Source: an uncultured Alphaproteobacteria bacterium (GTDB lineage Bacteria > Pseudomonadota > Alphaproteobacteria > Caulobacterales > Hyphomonadaceae). Taken from it: DNA of 8,448 nt. Below the pieces are notes generated by a model. That model was not told the origin of the DNA and did not search any database. It saw nothing but the letters and a program-made list of their open reading frames with translations. This document shows positions 1 to 7,475 of the stretch, in pieces; position 1 is the first letter of the stretch; each line of letters begins with the position of its first letter. The stretch covers positions 1 through 8,448 of the forward strand of contig CAIKXW010000182.1 of NCBI GenBank assembly GCA_903831485.1. Reading direction: 5' to 3'. A program made the translations under genes and the position numbers.

Positions 1-2037
1 GTTGGTTTCTCCCGCGGGCCCCGGCAACGTCTGCTGCCCCTTGAACTTCGTCTCTGCTTCGACGGCGTAGTAGCGGCAGAAATCCACCGCCTCGCGCACT
101 TCCGCGATGCAGTCATCCAGCGTCTTGCCGCCCTCACGCGTGAGGATCGCAATCAGCCGGTCCGTCTCACGCTCCATCGCATCGGCCATCGCTTCGAGAA
201 TGTCAGCACGCTTCGCCCCACCCAGCGCATTCCACTCCGGCTGGAAGCAAAGCGCTGAGCCATACGCCGCCCCGACATCATCCGGCGTAGCTGTCGCAAA
301 CGTTCCCACCTCGCGCGCGCGATCCGCCGGCGCTTTCAGCGGCTCGCCCGGACGGGTCCGCGCCTCGCCCGCAACAATCGGCCCAACCGGGACCGGCCCT
401 TCGGCATCCAGCTTAGCCACCTCCGCGCTGATCCGCCCGCGCGCGCCTTGCTGGCTGAAATCGACTCCCGCGGAATTCCTGCGCGAAGGCCCATACAGAG
501 CAGGCGGCGGGGGAATGCGCGGATGCCGCGCCGGCGCCGCCGACAGCGTCGTGTAGGGATCAGCCGCAATCCGCTCCGCCGGCACATCCTCGTCCAGAAA
601 CGAGTGCACGAACGACGTGTTCGCGCCGTTCTCCAGAAGCCGCCTCACAAGGTATGGCAGCAGATCCTGATGCGCGCCCACCGGCGCATAAATCCGCACC
701 GACCGCTCGCGCCCGGCAGCCTGGTAGAGCGCAACGCCCATCCCATGCAGCCGCTGGAATTCGTAGTCCGTCCGCCCAGCGCGCTTCGCCATCATGTCGA
801 CAGCCGCCAGCGAGTGGGCATTGTGCGTCGCGAACTGCGGATAGATCGCTGGTCCCGTCTTCAGCAGGGCATCCGCACACGCGAGATAAGATACATCGGT
901 CGCCTGCTTGGTCGTGAACACCGGATAGTCCGGCTGACAGTCAACCTGCGCGCGTTTCACCTCTGAATCCCAGTACGCCCCCTTCACCAGCCGCACCATC
1001 AGCCGCCGGTCTGTCTCCTTCGCCAACTCGCCGAGCCACTCGACCACCGCGAGCCCACGCTTCTGATAGGCCTGCACCGCCAGCCCCAGCCCGGTCCAGC
1101 CCGCCAGCGCCGGCTCACGGGCCAGCCGCTCCAGCAACCCAAGCGACAGCACCAGCCGGTCCGCCTCTTCCGCATCCAGCGTGAAATTGATGCTTTGGTT
1201 CGCCGCCAGCTTCGCCAGCTCCACCACCATCGGATAGAGCTCGCGATGCACCCGCTCGCCCTGCACAGCGCGATAGGCCGGATGCAGCGCCGAAAGCTTC
1301 ACCGATATCCCATCCGCCGTCTCTGGCGACGCGCCCGTCTTCGCCTTCCCCACTTCGCCGATGGCGTTCGCATAGCTCTCGAAATAGCGCCGCGCATCCG
1401 CGCCCGTGCGCGCGCCCTCGCCCAGCATGTCGAACGAATGCGACGCCGCCTCGCCTTTCCTCACATTGCGCTGCCCGCGTTTCAGCGCTTCATCAATCGT
1501 GCGTCCCATCACGAACTGCCCGCCCATGATGCGCATCGCCTGCATCATCGCAGCGCGGATCACCGGCTCGCCCGCCTGCCGCACCATGCGCTGCATGAAG
1601 CTGGCGGGATTCGACTCCGCATCCTCCGGCGGCTGCACGATCCTGCCCGTCAGCATCAACCCCCAGGTCGATGCGTTGACCAGCAGCGAGTCCGACTTTC
1701 CGCGATGGTCCGACCATCCGCCCGACGCGATCTTCTCCGCGATCAGCGCATCCGCCGTATCCGCGTCGGGTACGCGCAGCAGCGCCTCGGCGAGGCACAT
1801 CAGCGCGAGCCCCTCCGGGTTCGACAACCCGAACTCCTCGAGAAAACTCTCCATCACGCCGGAGCGCTTCGTCTCCGCCCGCGCCTTCAGCACGATATCA
1901 CGCGCGGCAAGCGACGCCCTGCGCCGCTCCGCCGAATCAAGCGCCGGGGCCGCCAACAGCTCCGCAATCCGTTTGCCCTCGTCCTCGAACTTTTCTGCGT
2001 CCAGCGAATCGGAAGGACGAGGCATGGCTTGCGGCAT
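1..2037 (-). CDS. putA: Bifunctional PutA, proline dehydrogenase / P5C dehydrogenase, N-terminal 679 residues (C-terminus beyond left edge)
   Basis: Oxidises proline to P5C with FAD, passing electrons to the quinone pool, and then oxidises P5C/glutamate semialdehyde to glutamate with NAD+. The reading frame is open from 2037 to the window edge. Seen: alpha-domain text (ALMCLAEALLR, VNASTWGLMLTGRIV, residues ~75-130), PRODH barrel motifs DAEEADR (288-294), MVRLVKGAYWDSE (from 347), YPQFATHNAHS, FQRLHGMG, and YLVRRLLENGANTSF with R465/R466 matching the proline-carboxylate arginine pair of E. coli PutA (R555/R556). The aldehyde dehydrogenase half begins around residue 520 (AEVREAVDF, then LPGPAGETN at the edge), but its catalytic Cys and Glu lie outside. 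The E. coli ribbon-helix-helix repressor domain is absent; motifs sit about 90 residues earlier. The start has AAGG 8 nt upstream and an in-frame TGA just before it; Met5 (2025) is the only near alternative. Confidence 0.97.
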   Translation of the reverse strand, partial: MPQAMPRPSDSLDAEKFEDEGKRIAELLAAPALDSAERRRASLAARDIVLKARAETKRSGVMESFLEEFGLSNPEGLALMCLAEALLRVPDADTADALIAEKIASGGWSDHRGKSDSLLVNASTWGLMLTGRIVQPPEDAESNPASFMQRMVRQAGEPVIRAAMMQAMRIMGGQFVMGRTIDEALKRGQRNVRKGEAASHSFDMLGEGARTGADARRYFESYANAIGEVGKAKTGASPETADGISVKLSALHPAYRAVQGERVHRELYPMVVELAKLAANQSINFTLDAEEADRLVLSLGLLERLAREPALAGWTGLGLAVQAYQKRGLAVVEWLGELAKETDRRLMVRLVKGAYWDSEVKRAQVDCQPDYPVFTTKQATDVSYLACADALLKTGPAIYPQFATHNAHSLAAVDMMAKRAGRTDYEFQRLHGMGVALYQAAGRERSVRIYAPVGAHQDLLPYLVRRLLENGANTSFVHSFLDEDVPAERIAADPYTTLSAAPARHPRIPPPPALYGPSRRNSAGVDFSQQGARGRISAEVAKLDAEGPVPVGPIVAGEARTRPGEPLKAPADRAREVGTFATATPDDVGAAYGSALCFQPEWNALGGAKRADILEAMADAMERETDRLIAILTREGGKTLDDCIAEVREAVDFCRYYAVEAETKFKGQQTLPGPAGETN

Positions 2038-2224
2038 GTCGGACGCCTTATGTCAGGAAAGCCATATCTGCCGGTGGCCCCGCGCCGGATCAACCCGAAA
2101 CTCGCCCGGCACAAGCCGGGTTTTAGCAATGATCTTGCGTTTGCCCGGTCACTCGGGCCATGGACGTAATGGGCCTCCGCCCGTATTCAGGCGGCCCCGA
2201 AGCCAATTAGGAATCGCGCCTGCA
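2038..2224. other. Divergent intergenic spacer between putA and the glycosyltransferase, hairpin-rich
   Basis: 187 nt separating two head-to-head genes, so it must hold both promoters. At least two inverted repeats are visible: CCCGGC-ACAA-GCCGGG followed by TTTT (2105-2124) and GCCCG-N6-CGGGC (2143-2158). A third, GC-rich and weaker, lies around 2171-2195. No clear sigma-70 promoter is seen in either direction. The best putA candidate on the minus strand (TTGATC and AGATAT about 18 nt apart) is weak. No tRNA or small ORF with a ribosome binding site is evident. Confidence 0.6.
2105..2124 (+). terminator. Terminator-like hairpin with T-tract, oddly placed in a divergent spacer
   Basis: A perfect 6-bp stem CCCGGC/GCCGGG with a 4-nt ACAA loop is followed directly by TTTT on the plus strand. 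It has the form of a short rho-independent terminator. No plus-strand gene ends upstream of it, so if functional it would stop transcripts antisense to putA, or act as an attenuator in the leader of the downstream glycosyltransferase. It could also be a member of a repeated extragenic palindrome family. Confidence 0.45.
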
Positions 2225-3370
2225 ATGCGCATCATGCTGGTAACCGACGCCTGGGACCCACAGGTGAATGGCGTCGTCCGCACGATGAAGCGCGTCATCA
2301 CCGAGTGCGAGGAGATGGGCCATACCTGGGACATCGTCTCGCCGAACGGCTTCAAGACGATTCCGCTGCCCACCTATTCCGAGATCAAGCTGGCCTTCGG
2401 CGCCAAGAAGATCATCGAGGAGCGCTTCCTCGAATTCGAGCCCGACGCCGTCCACATTGCGACCGAAGGCCCGCTTGGCTGGGCGGCGCGCGCGGTCTGC
2501 CTGCGCCTGAAATTTCCCTACACCACCGCCTATCACACGCGCTTTCCCGAATACATTGCGGCGCGGTTCTTCTTCCTGCCCACATGGATGGGCTACATGT
2601 ATGTCCGCGAGTTCCACAAATACTCCGGCCGCGTGATGGTCGCGACCGCCTCGATGCGCGACGAACTGGCGGCGCAGCGATTCAAGAACATCATCCCGTG
2701 GTCGCGCGGCGTCGATACCGACCTCTTCCATCCCGCCAAGCGAAAGGACGATCGCGGTCCCTTTGCTGGCATGAAGCAGCCGATCTGGCTCAATGTCGGC
2801 CGCGTCGCGGTCGAGAAGAACATCGCCGCCTTCCTCGAGACCGACCTGCCCGGTACAAAAGTCGTCGTTGGCGACGGACCGCAGCTCGATGCGCTGAAGC
2901 TGAAGCACAAGGACGCGCACTTCCTCGGCGTGAAACAGGGCGAGGAACTCGCGGCCTGCTTCGCCAATGCCGATTGCTTTGTCTTCCCCAGCCTCACCGA
3001 CACGTTCGGCCTCGTCATCCTCGAAGCCATGGCGGCCGGTACGCCCGTGGCCGGCTTCAGCGTCCCGGGCCCCCGCGACCTGATCCCCGGCTCCAATGCA
3101 GGCGCGGTGAACGACGACCTCCGCATCGCCTGCGAGGAAGCAATCAAATGCTCCCGCGAGGCGACGCGCGCCTACGCCGAGACTTACTCCTGGCGCGCCT
3201 GCGCCGAGCAGTTCATCAACAACCTGGAACCGCTCCCGGTCCCTGAACGCCGCCGCTTCTGGAAGCGTCTCGCGAGGCTCCGCCACGCTCTCCGCATCCG
3301 CCGCCGCAAGCCGAAGCCGGAGGCCGGCGAAATCAATCCCGACGCCAAGCCGACCGTCCCGAAAGACTGA
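2225..3370 (+). CDS. GT4-family glycosyltransferase (COG0438 type), probable membrane-associated lipid/mannosyl-type transferase
   Basis: A 381-residue GT-B enzyme expected to transfer a sugar from a nucleotide-sugar donor at the cytoplasmic face of the inner membrane. Seen: N-terminal MRIMLVTDAWDPQVNGVVRT (residues 1-20), typical of the GT4 acceptor domain; AYHTRFPEY (~102-110); the interdomain segment SRGVDTDLF (160-168); a donor-site LNVGRVAVEKN stretch (189-199, K198); VVGDGP (214-219); and FVFPSLTDTFGLVILEAMAAGTPV, where the EX7E motif appears as D259-X7-E267. Residues 342-365 are strongly basic (RRRFWKRLARLRHALRIRRR), fitting peripheral binding to acidic membrane lipid. The frame is open far upstream, but this ATG gives the family N-terminus and has AGGA about 12 nt before it. 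Relatives include mannosyl- and glucosyl/glucuronosyl-diacylglycerol type enzymes; donor and acceptor cannot be read from sequence. The next gene follows after 45 nt on the same strand. Confidence 0.92.
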   Translation: MRIMLVTDAWDPQVNGVVRTMKRVITECEEMGHTWDIVSPNGFKTIPLPTYSEIKLAFGAKKIIEERFLEFEPDAVHIATEGPLGWAARAVCLRLKFPYTTAYHTRFPEYIAARFFFLPTWMGYMYVREFHKYSGRVMVATASMRDELAAQRFKNIIPWSRGVDTDLFHPAKRKDDRGPFAGMKQPIWLNVGRVAVEKNIAAFLETDLPGTKVVVGDGPQLDALKLKHKDAHFLGVKQGEELAACFANADCFVFPSLTDTFGLVILEAMAAGTPVAGFSVPGPRDLIPGSNAGAVNDDLRIACEEAIKCSREATRAYAETYSWRACAEQFINNLEPLPVPERRRFWKRLARLRHALRIRRRKPKPEAGEINPDAKPTVPKD

Positions 3371-3415
3371 CTGGCTCGCCGTGAAACCTACCCGGCCTCG
3401 CTGCGTTGTGTTTCC

Positions 3416-3841
3416 ATGGCTCGTTCACACACCTTTAGCGATCATGGCTTCGCCCGCCCGAAACAGGGTCGCGGACGCAAACCCGCCCTCGGCGCGACGT
3501 TGGCCGCAGGAGCCCTGCTCGCCGTCGCCTTGAACGCCGTCGGCGCCCAGGATGGGCAACCCGCCCAGACAACCGAGCTTGCCACCACCCTATCCGGCGC
3601 GAGGCTCGTCGCTTACACCGGCCGCGCCGTCGAGCTCGATCAGGCGATCATGGGCTTCCGCAAGGATGGCCTGTCGATCAACCTCAGCGTTATGGCGAGC
3701 GACGACGGCCAGCGCATCTTTGTGCAGGAAGCCGGTGGCGAACTGTTCCAGATCCCCGTCTCCCCGGGCCAGACAAATGTGAGCGCCGAACTCCCCGCCC
3801 ACTTCGCTGACTCCGCGGCCCTGTCCTTCCGCGTCGACTAA
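3416..3841 (+). CDS. Small exported protein of unknown function
   Basis: 141 residues; I do not recognise a family. The N-terminus is a long positively charged stretch (1-22, with RGRK), then a hydrophobic core (ALGATLAAGALLAVALN, ~24-40) and an AVGA motif at 41-44 that fits signal peptidase cleavage before Gln45. The mature part of about 97 residues has no cysteines and alternates hydrophobic and polar residues (GLSINLSVMASDDGQRIFVQEAGGELFQIPV), suggesting a small beta-rich periplasmic domain. No convincing Shine-Dalgarno precedes the ATG, so the start is uncertain. It lies 45 nt after the glycosyltransferase and may be cotranscribed. Its TAA stop overlaps the TAG stop of the convergent M16 peptidase gene. 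GC-biased codons and the signal peptide support it being a real gene. Confidence 0.75.
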   Translation: MARSHTFSDHGFARPKQGRGRKPALGATLAAGALLAVALNAVGAQDGQPAQTTELATTLSGARLVAYTGRAVELDQAIMGFRKDGLSINLSVMASDDGQRIFVQEAGGELFQIPVSPGQTNVSAELPAHFADSAALSFRVD

Positions 3842-6663
3842 TCGATCGGATCGCCGTTGGCATCCACCACGCGCACCTGGCCGAGGTTCAGCTCGCGCAC
3901 ACCCTTCTCGATCTTGGCCCGGTCACCGACGATCACCCAGACATGGTTCTGGTTGGGGATCAGTCGTTTACCCATCGCCTCCACCTCCGCCGGCGTCACG
4001 CCCCGATAGGCGTCTGGATACTTCGCCCAGTAATCCGCCGGCAGGCTGAAATTGTGGATGTCCATCAGCGTGCCCATCACGGCGTCCGCGGTCTCCCACC
4101 GGCTCGACAATCCGAGCAGCGTGTTGGTGCGAACCGTGTCCACCTCCGCAGCCGTCGGCGGCTTCCTGCCCACGATATCGGTGAGCTCCTTGCGTAGCTC
4201 GATCAACGCACCCTTCGTCTGATCTGTCTGAACCGGCGCCTGGATCGTGAACGTCCGCGGCCCACGTCCGCCGCCGACGATCGAACGCGCGCCGTACGAC
4301 CAGCCCTTGTCCTCACGCAGGTTCATGTTCACGCGGCTGGTGAAGTTGCCCCCGAACAGCGCGTTGAACGCTGAGACGCGCGTGTCTTCGGCAGGGTTGC
4401 GAGGCGCCTGCGGCGTACCGACGAGGATGATCGACTGCGCCGAATCCGGCCGGTCGACCAGATAGACGACGGGCGTCGAAGGCCGCACGCCGTTGGCCAC
4501 GGACGCGCGTTTCATCGGCGCCTCGCCCCAGCCACGTAGCGCGGCCTCCAGCTTAGGCGTGATCTCCGCCAGCGTCGTGTCGCCGACGACGAACAGCGTT
4601 GCGTTGTTCGGCCCGTACCAGGACTTGTGGAAGGCAGCGGCGTCAGCGGGCGAGAGCGAAGAGATCTCCTGGGGGGTCAGCAAGCGACCGTAGGCATGAT
4701 TGTCGCCCCACAGCGCGCGCGACAGCACCCGCTGGCCGATCGAGCCGGGATCGCGCAGCTGCTGCTGCAGCCCCTGCGCCGTCTGCGCCTGGATGCGACG
4801 GAAGTCGCCCTCCGCAAAAGCAGGATTGCGCAGCACGTCGGCCCAGATCGCCATCACCTGGTCAACTGTCGGCGTCAGCGCCGAGAACTCGACCGTCGAT
4901 GTCTCGCCGCCGCCACCCGTGCCGAGATACCCGCCCAGCCGGTCGATCTCGTCGGCGATCTGCAGCGCCGAGCGGCTCGTCGTGCCCTCGTCCAGCAGGT
5001 TGGCCGTCAGGCCCGACAGCCCGTCCTTCATCGTCGCGAGGTCTGCCGGATAGCCCGTATCCAGCTGCATCGAAACGCTCACCTGCGGTACGTCATGCCG
5101 CTCGACGAGATAGACCTTGATCCCGTTCGACAGCGTCGCCGTCTGGAACTCGGGGAACACTGCATCCGCGATCGCTCCTGGCTGCGGCATCTTCGAGCGA
5201 TCAACCTTCTCGGCAAAGGCTTCCGGCTCGCCGAACGGCAGCACGCTCAGCGTGTAGGACCCACGCGTCAGCCATTTCCGCGCCGATGCCTGAACGCTGG
5301 CGGGCGTCGCCGCCTGCAACCGCTGCAGCGACTTCTTCCAGCCATCCGGCTCACCGTCGATCATCTCCCACTGCGCCAGCTGAGCCGCCTTGCTCGACGT
5401 GCTCTCGAGGCCCGCGATCGTGCCGGAGACAGCCTGCACGATGCTCTTGTCCAGTTCGGCCTGCGTCGGGCCGGAGGCGATCAGCTTGTTCACCTCCTCA
5501 TCGATCGCAGCCTCGATCTTCGCAAGATCGGCATCCGGCTTGGCTGTTACGATGATCCGGAACTGCCCCGCGATTTCGCTCTGAGGATTCCCAACCGACA
5601 CGTTCGTCGCGACCTGCTCGTCGAACACAAGCCGCTTGGTCAGCCGCGCATTCCTGTCGCCGCCCAGCGCCGCCGCAACATGGTCCAGCAGCTCGCCTTC
5701 GGGATTGCCCAGCTCAGGCACGTTCCACGTCTTGTAGATGCGCGGCTGCGCGACGCGGTCATACATGATCTCGCGCTGGTTCTCGGAAATCTCCGGCACC
5801 CATGATTTCGGCTGTGTCGGCGGCGGCCCCGGCGGAATCTCGCCGAAGAATTTCTCGACCTTGGCCTTCGCCTCTTCAGGCTTGATGTCGCCGGCGATCA
5901 CGAGGATCGCGTTGGCAGGCCCGTACCATTGCTTGAACCAGTCCTGCACGTCCTGCATCGTGGCAGCGTTGAGATCTTCCATTGAACCGATGACTGTGTG
6001 GCCATAGGGGTGGTCGTCGGGGTAGGTCGCCGCCACGATGTGGTTGAACACCTTGCCGTAAGGCTGGTTCTCGCCCTGGCGCTTCTCGTTCTGCACCACG
6101 CCACGCTGCTCATCGAGCCGCTTCTGGTCCACCGCACCGAGCAGATAGCCCATGCGATCCGACTCCAACCACAGGATCGAATCCAGCGCCGCCTTCGGCA
6201 CAGTCTGGTAGTAGTTGGTGCGATCGGTGTTGGTCGTGCCGTTCTGGTTGGTCGCGCCGATCTGCTGCGTCGCCTTGAAGAAGTCGTCGTTGAAGTGCTG
6301 GGAGCCATTGAACATCAGGTGCTCGAACAGGTGTGCAAAGCCCGACCGGCCCTCGGGCTCGTTCTTCGATCCCACATGATAGACGAGGTGCAGCGTCGCC
6401 GTCGGCGTCTTGGTGTCTTCGTGCACGATCAGCGTCAGACCGTTCTTCAGCACGTACTTCGTGTAGGGAATGTCGTAGTTCATCGCCGCGATGCGCTGCA
6501 TCACAGGATCGCGCGCAGCCGTCGCCGCCTGCTCGGGCGCCGCCGCCGGAACCATCGGCGCCGCATACGTCTCCGAAGTACCCCCACTGCTCGCGCAGGC
6601 ATTCAACGCCAGCACCGCCGCCAGCACAGAGCCAAGCTTCATCGTCATGAGTTGTCTGCTCAT
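3838..6663 (-). CDS. M16 family zinc metallopeptidase, two-module (pitrilysin/insulinase-like) outer-membrane lipoprotein
   Basis: 941 residues. A lipoprotein signal (MKLGSVLAAVLALNAC, lipobox LNAC with Cys23) is followed by Ala-Ser-Ser and a low-complexity Ala/Pro linker to ~50; no Asp at +2, so outer-membrane or periplasm-facing location is expected. The first M16 module (~65-275) carries the inverted zinc motif H111-L-F-E114-H115 and, 78 residues on, E193 in VVQNEKRQ as third zinc ligand. The second module (from ~520) has LSGLTANLLDEGTTSRS where an active module would have HxxEH, so it is the usual non-catalytic half; LREDKGWSYG (782-791) is the conserved Arg/Tyr segment of the C-terminal M16 domain that helps bind substrate. 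It likely degrades peptides in the envelope. AGAGGG just upstream (5-6 nt) supports Met1; Met6/Met8 are alternatives. It follows the signal peptidase-like gene by 74 nt on the same strand. Confidence 0.96.
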   Translation of the reverse strand: MSRQLMTMKLGSVLAAVLALNACASSGGTSETYAAPMVPAAAPEQAATAARDPVMQRIAAMNYDIPYTKYVLKNGLTLIVHEDTKTPTATLHLVYHVGSKNEPEGRSGFAHLFEHLMFNGSQHFNDDFFKATQQIGATNQNGTTNTDRTNYYQTVPKAALDSILWLESDRMGYLLGAVDQKRLDEQRGVVQNEKRQGENQPYGKVFNHIVAATYPDDHPYGHTVIGSMEDLNAATMQDVQDWFKQWYGPANAILVIAGDIKPEEAKAKVEKFFGEIPPGPPPTQPKSWVPEISENQREIMYDRVAQPRIYKTWNVPELGNPEGELLDHVAAALGGDRNARLTKRLVFDEQVATNVSVGNPQSEIAGQFRIIVTAKPDADLAKIEAAIDEEVNKLIASGPTQAELDKSIVQAVSGTIAGLESTSSKAAQLAQWEMIDGEPDGWKKSLQRLQAATPASVQASARKWLTRGSYTLSVLPFGEPEAFAEKVDRSKMPQPGAIADAVFPEFQTATLSNGIKVYLVERHDVPQVSVSMQLDTGYPADLATMKDGLSGLTANLLDEGTTSRSALQIADEIDRLGGYLGTGGGGETSTVEFSALTPTVDQVMAIWADVLRNPAFAEGDFRRIQAQTAQGLQQQLRDPGSIGQRVLSRALWGDNHAYGRLLTPQEISSLSPADAAAFHKSWYGPNNATLFVVGDTTLAEITPKLEAALRGWGEAPMKRASVANGVRPSTPVVYLVDRPDSAQSIILVGTPQAPRNPAEDTRVSAFNALFGGNFTSRVNMNLREDKGWSYGARSIVGGGRGPRTFTIQAPVQTDQTKGALIELRKELTDIVGRKPPTAAEVDTVRTNTLLGLSSRWETADAVMGTLMDIHNFSLPADYWAKYPDAYRGVTPAEVEAMGKRLIPNQNHVWVIVGDRAKIEKGVRELNLGQVRVVDANGDPID

Positions 6664-6675
6664 CGCACCCTCTGA
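6657..6675 (-). promoter_or_regulatory. Ribosome binding site deciding the M16 start
   Basis: Reading the minus strand, AGAGGG lies directly before GTGCG and the ATG at 6663. The internal Met codons at 6648 and 6642 lack a comparable site, so the longer lipoprotein signal form is preferred. Confidence 0.6.
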
Positions 6676-6737
6676 AATTGTCTGAAGTCACTCTAGGGGC
6701 GGCTTATCGAGAAGCAATAAGTTTTGATCGGGTCGCT
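6664..6737 (-). promoter_or_regulatory. Spacer between signal peptidase-like gene and M16 gene with operator-like palindrome
   Basis: 74 nt, noticeably more AT-rich than its surroundings. It contains the imperfect palindrome GCTTATCGAGAAGC (6702-6715, 12 of 14 positions symmetrical around TCGA). On the minus strand a weak promoter-like pair, TTGCTT and TAGAGT separated by 16 nt, overlaps this palindrome, so M16 could have its own regulated promoter. No terminator for the upstream gene is visible, so readthrough from it is also likely. Confidence 0.35.
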
Positions 6738-7475
6738 CTAGAGCCGCTGACCCAGTCTCGACTGCAGGCATTCGGCGCCGGCAGCGCGTTGCCGATCGTC
6801 GAGCCTGCATCGGTTGAATGTCAGGTAGACCATGGCAGCTTCACCCATGAGATTTGTTATCGGCACAAAGCCGATCGCGTCGTCGCCCCGATCGGCTGGC
6901 AGAAAGGCCGGGCGGTTGGGCCATCTCTGCGGCTCGGCTCGCGCCAGTTCGCGATGGCCGGACGGCGCTCGGCTATCCTCCGAATTGTCGCGGTTGTCGC
7001 CCAACATGAAGAGATGGCCTGGCGGCACGCGAACCGCAGGCGTCTCGTCAAGCATTTCACGGTCGGAGAACTCGTGGATCAGATGCGGCTTCTCTTCACC
7101 GGGAAGCTGCTCCCGGTACCCTGTCGCCCTGCTCAGGTGCTGCGAGTCGGCAGGCAGGTAGATCACGTCGCGGACCAGGGTCCGCTCGACGACTGCGCCA
7201 TTCAGAACCAGCCTGCCCTTCTTCTTCTGGATCGAGTCACCGGGCAGACCAACAATGCGATCGACCATAAGGTGATCGCTGTTGGGATGCTTGAAGATCA
7301 CGACAGCGCCACGCTTCAGTTCAGCCGAATTGGCGACGATGACAACGCGGTCTCCGGTGAGCAGATTTGGCAGCATGCTTTCCGACGGGATGGTGCGCAT
7401 GCTCACAGGCTTGAGACCCTCCAGCGCTTTGGCCACCTCTTGTGGGGTGGGCTGGCTCGACGCGACCGGTAGCAA
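6738..7475 (-). CDS. Signal peptidase I-like (S26) protein, catalytic Lys replaced; N-terminus frameshifted
   Basis: Numbered from the TTG at 7475, 245 residues. Seen: box B IPSESMLPNLLTGDRVVI with nucleophile Ser33; box C-like RGAVVIFKHP; box D LMVDRIVGLPGDSI; box E GHLFMLGDNRDNSEDSR (153-169); and a terminal GFVPITNLMGEA typical of S26. In box D the general-base Lys (E. coli K145, in YIKR) aligns with Asp72, so classical Ser/Lys catalysis is doubtful. About 30 extra residues sit between DSR and GFVP. The TTG is unlikely to be the true start: the same frame upstream encodes LKRRIIALLACATGLLPVASS, a clear signal or anchor sequence, yet has no ATG, GTG or TTG back to the deaminase stop. An ATG overlapping that stop (7545) would read into it if the five-G run at 7537-7541 were one base shorter. 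Function: signal peptidase paralog or degenerate relative at the inner membrane. Confidence 0.85.
   Translation of the reverse strand: MLPVASSQPTPQEVAKALEGLKPVSMRTIPSESMLPNLLTGDRVVIVANSAELKRGAVVIFKHPNSDHLMVDRIVGLPGDSIQKKKGRLVLNGAVVERTLVRDVIYLPADSQHLSRATGYREQLPGEEKPHLIHEFSDREMLDETPAVRVPPGHLFMLGDNRDNSEDSRAPSGHRELARAEPQRWPNRPAFLPADRGDDAIGFVPITNLMGEAAMVYLTFNRCRLDDRQRAAGAECLQSRLGQRL

Noticed and set aside
1195..2224. Open plus-strand frames running across putA, one continuous with the glycosyltransferase.
   Set aside because: They lie opposite a PutA frame with many conserved motifs; the upstream extension of the glycosyltransferase has no domain and the family N-terminus begins at 2225.
2207..3286. 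359-residue open frame antisense to the glycosyltransferase.
   Set aside because: Composition is that of a high-GC antisense shadow, with no recognisable domain; the plus frame has all GT4 motifs.
4627..5805. 392-residue open frame antisense to the M16 gene.
   Set aside because: Arg/His/Leu-rich shadow typical of the complement of GC-rich coding DNA; the minus frame carries the complete M16 protein.
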